From Clostridiales bacterium UBA1381 (GTDB lineage: Bacteria; Bacillota; Clostridia; UBA1381): 5,239 nt of DNA. Each line of letters opens with the position of its first letter. Position 1 is the first letter of the stretch. Location of the stretch: assembly GCA_002305435.1 (NCBI GenBank), contig DBQZ01000085.1:545-5783 (forward strand). Reading direction: 5' to 3'. The notes beneath the pieces were generated by a model. That model saw only the letters and a program-made list of their open reading frames with translations, searched no databases and was not told where the DNA came from. Made by a program: the position numbers and the translations under genes. This document shows positions 1 to 5,239 of the stretch, piece by piece.

Positions 1-1067
1 GTTATACCGATAGCTGTAAGCATACCGAATTTATCCGGAGCGTTCATTGCTATCCTTATTCCTCTAAGCACCAACAGTGCGAACAATGCCATTATCAATA
101 CAGAGCCTATAAGCCCCAGCTCCTCTGCCACTACTGCAAAGATAAAATCGTTGTACGGCTCGGGTATGTAATACTTTTGTATGCTCTGTCCCAGTCCACG
201 TCCGAACAAGCCGCCTGAACCTATTGCATATAACCCCTGAACCACCTGATAACCGGTATCCTGACTGTCTGCGAACGGGTCGAGGAAGCTCATTAAACGG
301 CTCCATCTCACGGGGTCGAGAATACGTATTGCAACAACTCCAAGCGGGGCTACTATCGCCCCGGCGATTGCAAACGGTTTTATCTTAGCCCCGCCTACGA
401 TCATTACCGTGACCGCAATTCCGGCGATAACTATAGCTCCGCTCAAATGCGTTTCCAAAAGCATCAAAGCCGTTACTATCAACAACCACAGTATGAACGG
501 AATCATTCCGCGGATTTTTGTTATATCGTATTTTTCCTGATCTATCAACAAGGCGAAAAACATCGCTATCGCTATCTTCATCAGCTCAGAGGGCTGAAAC
601 ATTATACCGGGGACGTTGAGCCACCGCTTAGAACCGTTGTATTCCCTGCCCGTATACGGCAAAAGCACAAGCACAAGCATAATTGTACAGGCTATCATAA
701 ACAGCGGCGCCCATTTTTTATACAGGCTGTAATCTATCCTCGATATGAAAAACATTGCCGCAAAGCCTACTATCGCCGCCCCGAACTGCGGCGTGAAAAA
801 ATGATAGGAACCGCTGAATCGTCTTGCTCCCGCCGGAGCGGATGCAGAAAGCAGCATTATCAGCCCTATGCAGACTAAGAGTACGATTATAAGCAAAAAC
901 GTATAATCTATCTCCCCGACGCTTCGGAAAAAGCCTGTTGTGAAAAGCCCCGGCTTCACCGGTTTTTTCGGTTTTTTCTGCGACCGCATCCTGGGTTTTG
1001 CCACTGGCGCCGGTTTCCTTTCGGCAGGCAGACCCCCTCTTGCAGCGCCGCTATATTTTCTTGCCAA
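1..1067 (-). CDS. ftsW: SEDS-family peptidoglycan glycosyltransferase FtsW/SpoVE, 3' end outside window
   Basis: The first 355 codons (plus 2 bases) of a SEDS polytopic membrane protein are visible; the reading frame leaves the left edge, so the C-terminus is missing. SEDS proteins polymerise lipid II into glycan strands together with a class B PBP. Recognisable parts are: GEIDYTFLLIIVLLVCIGLIM (51-71, first membrane helix) followed by LLSASAP; KRWLNVPG (147-154) and QPSELMK (158-164); ETHLSGAIVI (205-214); RLMSFLDPF (257-265); GYQVVQGLYAIGSGGLFGRG (272-291); and PEPYNDFIFAVVAEELG (302-318), whose D307 aligns with the essential extracytoplasmic Asp of RodA/FtsW. These favour FtsW/SpoVE over RodA; FtsW and SpoVE cannot be separated by motif. 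The start is TTG: stops TGA and TAG lie directly upstream in frame, and GGGGTGA sits 6 bases before it. The next ATG is codon 27 and lacks a good ribosome site. Residues 1-48 are a Lys/Arg/Pro-rich tail, longer than usual. Confidence 0.95.
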   Translation of the reverse strand, partial: MARKYSGAARGGLPAERKPAPVAKPRMRSQKKPKKPVKPGLFTTGFFRSVGEIDYTFLLIIVLLVCIGLIMLLSASAPAGARRFSGSYHFFTPQFGAAIVGFAAMFFISRIDYSLYKKWAPLFMIACTIMLVLVLLPYTGREYNGSKRWLNVPGIMFQPSELMKIAIAMFFALLIDQEKYDITKIRGMIPFILWLLIVTALMLLETHLSGAIVIAGIAVTVMIVGGAKIKPFAIAGAIVAPLGVVAIRILDPVRWSRLMSFLDPFADSQDTGYQVVQGLYAIGSGGLFGRGLGQSIQKYYIPEPYNDFIFAVVAEELGLIGSVLIMALFALLVLRGIRIAMNAPDKFGMLTAIGI

Positions 1068-1073
1068 CTGCTA

Positions 1074-1080
1074 TCACCCC
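1074..1080 (-). promoter_or_regulatory. Ribosome binding site deciding the TTG start of ftsW
   Basis: In the minus-strand transcript GGGGTGA lies 6 bases before the TTG at 1067-1065. Its first G is the last base of the mraY TAG stop, so ribosomes finishing mraY are placed right at the ftsW start. TGA within this site and the next codon TAG are in frame with ftsW, ruling out any start further upstream. The site is a partial rather than perfect Shine-Dalgarno match. Confidence 0.7.
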
Positions 1081-2087
1081 TATATCCTTATCCCGCAAAA
1101 TGCGGCAATACATAAAATCAAAGTCACCGCCGAAAATACGGCGACAATCTTTTTTTCGCTCCAGCCGCACATCTCAAAATGATGGTGGATAGGGCTCATT
1201 TTAAATACCCTCTTGCCCGTCAGCTTAAAGCTCGTCACCTGTATGATAACCGAAAGCGTTTCCATAAAGTAAACAAAGCCGGCAATAATGATAAATATCG
1301 GCATATCCATCCCTATCGCCATTGCTGCTACCAGTCCTCCCAAAAAAAGCGAGCCGGTATCGCCCATGAATACCTTAGCCGGATATTTGTTGTATATCAA
1401 AAATCCCAAAAGTCCGCCTATTAAAGACGCAGACAGGAAATAACAGCCCAGATGCGATAGAGCTATCGATGCTGCAACGAAAAACGCCCCCACAACAATC
1501 GTAACGCTTGTTGCCAAGCCGTCAAGGCCGTCCGTTAAGTTCACCGCATTGACCGTTCCAACAATCACAAACAGCGCAAATACCCAATAAAGCCAAACCG
1601 GCATTGTCCATGCAAATTTCGTAAACGGTATTATTATAGTATAATCAATCGACCCGTTTGCCGTCATTGCCAGCAAAAACAGCACTGCCATTACAAGCTG
1701 CAATATCGCCTTCTGCGCCGATGTAAGACCGAGGTTACGCTTTTTTATCACCTTTATGTAATCGTCTATAAACCCTATTGCGCCAAAGCCTACGCCTGCC
1801 AAAAGTATTATAAGCGTTTCTATAGTATGCTCCGCTGTATAATCATATGTCATTATTATCGCAAACGATATTACAGCGCTTACAACTATACCGATAATAA
1901 ACATTATCCCGCCCATTGTAGGCGTGCCGGATTTCTTCTGATGCCACGACGGGCCCTCTTCACGTATCTCCTGCCCAAATTTCAGCTTATGCAGCCACGG
2001 TATGAGCTTTGTCCCAAGCGATGCCGTTATCGCAAACGATAAAAGAAACGGCAGCGCCAAATTGATCAGTAACATTATATCAGTCAT
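1080..2087 (-). CDS. mraY: Phospho-N-acetylmuramoyl-pentapeptide transferase MraY
   Basis: MraY is an integral membrane enzyme that transfers phospho-MurNAc-pentapeptide from UDP to undecaprenyl phosphate, giving lipid I. The protein is 335 residues and mostly hydrophobic, matching the roughly ten membrane segments of the family. Key motifs are: SGTPTMGG (53-60); FIDDYIK (106-112) with the Asp pair D108/D109 needed for catalysis and Mg2+; NAVNLTDGLDGLA (180-192); FMGDTGSLFLGG (240-251) with the third catalytic Asp D243; and the cytoplasmic PIHHHFE loop (299-305). The frame stays open 16 codons further upstream to an ATG at 2135, but the ATG at 2087 is preferred: it has AAGGAGG at a 6-base spacing, and it begins the typical short leader directly before the first membrane helix. 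The longer form would add MGCILKLPQKKLRRHS, encoded by bases that are the end of murF. The start overlaps the murF stop (ATGACTGA). The gene ends in TAG 12 bp before ftsW. Confidence 0.97.
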   Translation of the reverse strand: MTDIMLLINLALPFLLSFAITASLGTKLIPWLHKLKFGQEIREEGPSWHQKKSGTPTMGGIMFIIGIVVSAVISFAIIMTYDYTAEHTIETLIILLAGVGFGAIGFIDDYIKVIKKRNLGLTSAQKAILQLVMAVLFLLAMTANGSIDYTIIIPFTKFAWTMPVWLYWVFALFVIVGTVNAVNLTDGLDGLATSVTIVVGAFFVAASIALSHLGCYFLSASLIGGLLGFLIYNKYPAKVFMGDTGSLFLGGLVAAMAIGMDMPIFIIIAGFVYFMETLSVIIQVTSFKLTGKRVFKMSPIHHHFEMCGWSEKKIVAVFSAVTLILCIAAFCGIRI

Positions 2088-3456
2088 GCTGTGCCTCCTT
2101 AATTTTTTCTGCGGCAATTTCAAAATGCATCCCACGAGATGCTTTTATAAGAACAGCGTCGCCCGGTTTCACGACTGAGGCTGCGTATACTGCCGCTTCC
2201 TCTGCTGTCGGGAACCAGAAAACGTTTTCCATTCCTGCACTCTTTGCTCCTTCTGCCGTCCTCTTTGAAGATTCACCGGCTGTTATGAGCATATCTATGC
2301 CATTTTGAGCTACGCTGAGACCTATGCCGTAATGCGCCTTATCGGCATAGCTTCCCATCTCAAGCATATCGCCAAGCACAGCAATACGCTGTCCTGCTTC
2401 CACGCCGGAAAGCACCTTTAGCGCAGCGTTCGTAGAATCCGGAGAAGCGTTATAGCAATCGTTTATAAGCGTGATACCGTTTACGGTTTCCACATCCATA
2501 CGCATTTTCGTAAGCCTGAATCCGCTAATTCCTTTACGGATCTTTTCCATAGGTATACCAAGCTCCCTGCCAACGCATATAGCCGCAAGGGCGTTGTAGA
2601 CGTTATGTTCCCCGGCAACTCCGACCTCTATCGGATATTCGCCGTCTGCTGTACAGGCTGTAAACCTCACCCCGTCAAGGCCGAGATTTTCCACATCCTT
2701 TGCCCGCACGCTGCACTCTGTGTTTTTAATGCCGTAGGATATTACCTTGTAATTCTTACCGCTAACTGTGGATAAAAACTTATCGTCGCCGTTTACTATC
2801 AGCACGTTTTTATCGGTAAAAAACGTGGTTATTTCCATCTTCGCCTTGAATATGCCCTCCTGAGAGCCAAGGTTCTCTATGTGCGACATACCGATATTTG
2901 TAATAACGCCAATATCAGGCCGTACTATATCCGCCAGCCGCTCTATCTCGCCGAAAGCGCTCATACCCATTTCAATAACCGCCGCCTCATGCTCCTTTTC
3001 TATACGCAAGGCTGTAATGGGTACGCCTATCTCATTATTGAAATTCCCCTCGGTTTTGAGCGTGTTATATGCTGTTTCAAGAACGCCCGCTATCATATCT
3101 TTAGTCGTAGTTTTGCCGACGCTTCCCGTAACGGAAACAATCGGTATCCGATATTTATCTATGTAAAATTTCGCAATATCCCCGAACGCTTTTAGCGTAT
3201 TTGAAACCTCTATAACGGTTTTCCCCGGCGGTGTATCTATCGGTTTATGCGTTATAACCGCCGAAGCGCCGCCCGCAAATGCGCTTTCTATAAAATCATG
3301 GCCGTCAAACCTCTCACCGGCTATGGGAACGAAAAGCATCCCCTCACCCGCTTTGCGGCTGTCAGTCGTTATGCCAAATATTTTCATGTTCTCATCGCCA
3401 AATATCTGCGTAGAACCGCAGGCTTTTGCTATTTCGCCGCACGTTAAGCACTGCAT
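2080..3456 (-). CDS. murF: UDP-MurNAc-tripeptide:D-alanyl-D-alanine ligase MurF
   Basis: This is a complete 458-residue Mur ligase that uses ATP to join D-Ala-D-Ala to UDP-MurNAc-tripeptide, the last cytoplasmic step before the membrane stage. Visible motifs are: TTDSRKAGEGMLFVPI (30-45) in the N-terminal domain; P-loop GSVGKTTT (111-118), the Ser-Val variant seen in many MurF proteins; EGNFNNEIGVP (136-146); EMGMSAFGEI (162-171); SHIENLGS (191-198) followed by FKAKMEI (203-209); GEHNVYNALAA (282-292) at the central-to-C-terminal boundary; INDCYNASPDS (331-341); LGDMLEMG (361-368); and KASRGMHFE (438-446) near the end. YNASPDS and LGDMLEMG separate it from MurE and MurC. The ATG has a strong TAAGGAGG site 8 bases upstream. 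Its end overlaps the start of mraY by 8 bases. The 88-bp gap from murE is the only sizeable spacer in the cluster and holds a hairpin. There is no sign of truncation or frameshift. Confidence 0.97.
   Translation of the reverse strand: MQCLTCGEIAKACGSTQIFGDENMKIFGITTDSRKAGEGMLFVPIAGERFDGHDFIESAFAGGASAVITHKPIDTPPGKTVIEVSNTLKAFGDIAKFYIDKYRIPIVSVTGSVGKTTTKDMIAGVLETAYNTLKTEGNFNNEIGVPITALRIEKEHEAAVIEMGMSAFGEIERLADIVRPDIGVITNIGMSHIENLGSQEGIFKAKMEITTFFTDKNVLIVNGDDKFLSTVSGKNYKVISYGIKNTECSVRAKDVENLGLDGVRFTACTADGEYPIEVGVAGEHNVYNALAAICVGRELGIPMEKIRKGISGFRLTKMRMDVETVNGITLINDCYNASPDSTNAALKVLSGVEAGQRIAVLGDMLEMGSYADKAHYGIGLSVAQNGIDMLITAGESSKRTAEGAKSAGMENVFWFPTAEEAAVYAASVVKPGDAVLIKASRGMHFEIAAEKIKEAQHD
2094..2100 (-). 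promoter_or_regulatory. Ribosome binding site of mraY, located inside the end of murF
   Basis: AAGGAGG is a full Shine-Dalgarno match, 6 bases before ATG 2087-2085. It is read as codons for the C-terminal residues of MurF. It decides in favour of the 335-residue MraY start over the in-frame ATG at 2135, and the site together with the ATGACTGA stop/start overlap suggests coupled translation. Confidence 0.85.
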
Positions 3457-3464
3457 CTTAACTG

Positions 3465-3472
3465 CCTCCTTA
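3465..3472 (-). promoter_or_regulatory. Ribosome binding site of murF
   Basis: TAAGGAGG, a strong Shine-Dalgarno match, lies 8 bases before the murF ATG at 3456-3454. It is at the murF-proximal end of the only sizeable spacer in the cluster, so murF can be started independently of murE translation. Confidence 0.85.
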
Positions 3473-3508
3473 TCTGCCTTTTTATCATTTGCCTATATAA
3501 TCCGAATT

Positions 3509-3534
3509 AGGGAGTGAGGACTTCCCCACTCCCT
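3509..3534 (-). other. Strong hairpin in the murE-murF spacer
   Basis: An inverted repeat starts 10 bases after the murE stop. In the minus-strand RNA the arms AGGGAGUGGGG and CCUCACUCCCU form 11 continuous pairs, including one G-U, closed by an AAGU tetraloop. Read on the plus strand the same position is an A-C mismatch, so the structure favours the direction in which the genes are transcribed. The bases after it in the transcript are AAUUCGGAUUAUAU, not a run of U, so a classical intrinsic terminator is not supported. A partial terminator, a 3'-end stabiliser for the murE message, or a processing site are possible. No promoter with a convincing -35/-10 pair was found in the rest of the 88-bp spacer. 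Confidence 0.65.
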
Positions 3535-3544
3535 GCTGAAAAGC

Positions 3545-4993
3545 CTATTCATTCATCTTTTTGAGCGCCTTATACACCTCTACACGCTCATCAAAATCGT
3601 ACTTCTCCTTGCCGATTATCTGGTATGTCTCCTGACCTTTGCCTGCTAAAATGATAACGTCATCCTTTTCGGCAAAGCCCAGCGCATACGCTATAGCCTG
3701 CCGCCGGTCTGTTATCACCGTATACTTAGCATCGGTCAGCTTTATGCCTTCCTCTATTTCCCTCACTATTTTTTCCGGATCCTCCGTGCGTGGGTTATCG
3801 GAAGTAATTATGCTGTAATCGGAAAGTCTGCCTGCTATTTCGCCCATTATCGGACGTTTTGTAGCGTCACGGTCGCCGCCGCAGCCAAACATCGTAATGA
3901 CTCTTCCCTTTGCAAATTCCCTGACGGTGCTTATAATGTTTTCCAATCCGTCCGGCGTATGCGCATAATCTATTATGACCGTATACGGCGTATCGGTGGG
4001 TACGACCTCAAGCCTGCCTAAGACGCCGTCTGCCTCCTTAAGCCCGCTTTTTATCGTTTCCATGCTAACCCCTACCATAAGCGCTGCGCCTATTGCAGAC
4101 AAGGCGTTATATACGCTGAATTTGCCGGGGATGCCTATCTCCATTTCATACGTCGAACCGTCATAATCAAGCAGGAACTTCGTCCCCCGTGCGCTGATGT
4201 TCACATCATGCGCTCTGAGCCGGGCATCTTCGCCCAAGCCGACGGAAAGTATCCGGCAATTTTGCTTCTGTTCTATTATCCTCTTTCCGGCATCATCGTC
4301 AATATTCACAACGCCCTTTTCGGATACGTCAAACAGCTTTGATTTTGCTTCAAAGTACGCTTCCATCGTCTTGTGGAAATCCAAATGATCCCGTGTGAGA
4401 TTGGTGAATATCCCAACATCGAATTTGCAGCCGTACACCCTGTCAAGCGCCAGCGCATGGCTTGAAACCTCCATAACCACATACTCTGCGCCGCCCTCTG
4501 CCATTTCCGCAAAGAGCTGCTGCAATTCCAGAGCATTCGGGGTCGTGGGCGTTGTACTCTGGGTGACAAGGACTTTATCCCCGATTATATTCTGGTTCGT
4601 GCCGATAATGCCTACGCATTTGCCCGCTTTTTCCAGAATACTCTTTGTGAGGTATGTCGTACTTGTTTTACCGTTCGTACCTGTCACGCCTATGAGGCAG
4701 AATTTCGCCGAGGGATTGTCGTAGAACTCGCATGCCGCTCTGGCGACTGCCTTTCTTGCATCTTTAACATAGCATACCGGTACGCTCACATCTATTTTGC
4801 GTTCTGCGACTATCAGGGATGCACCATTCTGCTCAGCCATCTTCGCAAACTTGTGGCCATCGGTTTCAAATCCGGGGATGCACACGAACATATCCCCCGG
4901 CTGCACCTGCCTTGAATCATACTGGATACCGTTTATCTCCACCTCCGGACAACTTTTGTCCCAATATTCGCCTAAAGCCTTACTTGCTAACAT
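3545..4993 (-). CDS. murE: UDP-MurNAc-tripeptide synthetase MurE, meso-diaminopimelate type
   Basis: This is a complete cytoplasmic Mur ligase of 482 residues, normal for the family, that uses ATP to add the third stem amino acid to UDP-MurNAc-L-Ala-D-Glu. Visible motifs in order are: N-terminal uridine-binding region with YDSRQVQPGDMF (25-36); P-loop GTNGKTST (105-112); QSTTPTTPNALE (145-156); EVSSHAL (175-181); TRDHLDFH (200-207); EAKSKLF with K217 aligned to the lysine that is carbamylated in the family; GRLEV (326-330); DYAHTPD (342-348); GCGGDRD (370-376); KRPIMG (379-384); DNPR (399-402); and GKGQETY (451-457). DNPR is the signature of enzymes that accept meso-DAP rather than lysine. 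The usual GKGHE histidine is Gln here. The start ATG is fixed by an in-frame TGA only two codons upstream. Its ribosome site is weak, GGGGGA with about 10 bases of spacing, so it may depend on translation of the upstream PBP gene. The stop is TAG. Confidence 0.97.
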   Translation of the reverse strand: MLASKALGEYWDKSCPEVEINGIQYDSRQVQPGDMFVCIPGFETDGHKFAKMAEQNGASLIVAERKIDVSVPVCYVKDARKAVARAACEFYDNPSAKFCLIGVTGTNGKTSTTYLTKSILEKAGKCVGIIGTNQNIIGDKVLVTQSTTPTTPNALELQQLFAEMAEGGAEYVVMEVSSHALALDRVYGCKFDVGIFTNLTRDHLDFHKTMEAYFEAKSKLFDVSEKGVVNIDDDAGKRIIEQKQNCRILSVGLGEDARLRAHDVNISARGTKFLLDYDGSTYEMEIGIPGKFSVYNALSAIGAALMVGVSMETIKSGLKEADGVLGRLEVVPTDTPYTVIIDYAHTPDGLENIISTVREFAKGRVITMFGCGGDRDATKRPIMGEIAGRLSDYSIITSDNPRTEDPEKIVREIEEGIKLTDAKYTVITDRRQAIAYALGFAEKDDVIILAGKGQETYQIIGKEKYDFDERVEVYKALKKMNE

Positions 4994-5011
4994 CTCTATT
5001 CATTCCCCCAA

Positions 5012-5239
5012 TTAGTCGCTTGCGCTGTGCCTGAATTCAACTCCAATGACCGTAGACGGCGCAACCTTTTCTCCCGGTTCCACACTCTGCTTAACGGCAT
5101 ACGCCCCGCGCGAATCACTCTGACCTGCGCCGACTATCTCAAAGTTTAAGCCCCGTGAGCTGAGCGCCGATCTGGCATCATCTATACTCATGCCTTCAAG
5201 ATCCGGCACTGTGACCGTCTCAGTTTCCTCAGTCGTTTC
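5012..5239 (-). CDS. Class B penicillin-binding protein, C-terminal PASTA domain (SpoVD/PBP2x type), partial
   Basis: Only the last 75 codons and the TAA stop are present; the 5' part lies beyond the right edge and the frame is open to that edge. The visible protein is an acidic, Thr-rich linker (ETTEETETVT) followed by one PASTA repeat: a VPDLEGMSIDDA start, a helix (RSALSSRGL), a QSVEPGEKV segment and a final VIGVEF strand. PASTA domains sit outside the cell at the C-terminus of some class B transpeptidases and of Ser/Thr kinases, and are linked to binding muropeptides or substrate. The position 18 bp upstream of murE points to the SpoVD/PBP2x/FtsI-type transpeptidase that crosslinks peptidoglycan at the septum or in spore cortex. 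The catalytic domain is out of view, so the identity rests on the PASTA fold plus neighbours. SpoVD and a vegetative PBP2x cannot be told apart here. Confidence 0.85.
   Translation of the reverse strand, partial: ETTEETETVTVPDLEGMSIDDARSALSSRGLNFEIVGAGQSDSRGAYAVKQSVEPGEKVAPSTVIGVEFRHSASD

Noticed and set aside
447..878. A 143-codon open frame on the plus strand
   Set aside because: It lies antisense to a fully conserved FtsW reading frame, has no good ribosome site, and its translation is rich in Tyr, His and Arg with no recognisable domain, as expected from the reverse of a membrane protein gene.
2088..2135. Longer mraY start at the ATG at 2135
   Set aside because: It would add 16 residues encoded by bases of the murF C-terminus, while the ATG at 2087 has a full AAGGAGG site at ideal spacing and the usual MraY N-terminus.
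2879..3195. Two overlapping plus-strand open frames of about 95 and 104 codons
   Set aside because: Both are antisense to the MurF P-loop region, whose protein motifs are intact; the plus-strand translations resemble nothing known.
3496..3501. TATAAT on the plus strand in the murE-murF spacer
   Set aside because: It matches a -10 box exactly, but the bases 17 upstream (TCTGCC) are unlike a -35 box, there is no extended -10 TG, and transcription would run antisense into murE with no target gene. The AT-rich minus-strand version also lacks a -35 partner.
3509..3534. Intrinsic terminator after murE
   Set aside because: The stem is strong, but neither strand has a U-run after it, and downstream essential genes continue in the same direction with no convincing new promoter.
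4306..4569. An 87-codon minus-strand open frame inside murE
   Set aside because: It is an out-of-frame shadow of murE, overlapping the region coding for the EVSSHAL and TRDHLDFH motifs in the true frame.

Overview
The window is one uninterrupted stretch of a division and cell wall (dcw) gene cluster, with every real gene on the minus strand. Read in the direction of transcription (right to left) the order is: the C-terminal tail of a class B penicillin-binding protein with a PASTA domain (spoVD/PBP2x type), murE, murF, mraY, and the first 355 codons of an FtsW/SpoVE-type SEDS protein that runs off the left edge. Spacing is tight: 18 bp, 88 bp, an 8-bp overlap and 12 bp. There are no RNA genes, mobile elements or CRISPR arrays.

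The organism is most likely a Firmicute of the class Clostridia. The gene order, the PASTA-tailed transpeptidase next to murE, the strong AAGGAGG-type ribosome sites, medium GC content and heavy use of the AUA isoleucine codon all fit this; an anaerobic gut lineage such as Oscillospirales is a guess. MurE carries the DNPR motif of meso-diaminopimelate-adding enzymes, so the peptidoglycan is probably of the mDAP type.

The genes act in sequence. MurE adds the third stem residue to UDP-MurNAc-dipeptide. MurF adds D-Ala-D-Ala to complete the UDP-MurNAc-pentapeptide. MraY moves that product onto undecaprenyl phosphate to give lipid I. FtsW/SpoVE polymerises the later lipid II, and its partner class B PBP (the PASTA protein) crosslinks the strands at the septum or in the spore cortex.

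No new biological system is visible; this is conserved core metabolism. The points worth a second look are: murD is missing from its usual place between mraY and ftsW; the 88-bp murE-murF gap holds a strong hairpin that pairs better in the minus-strand transcript; ftsW appears to start at TTG and has a basic, proline-rich N-terminal extension; and murF and mraY overlap in a way that suggests translational coupling.
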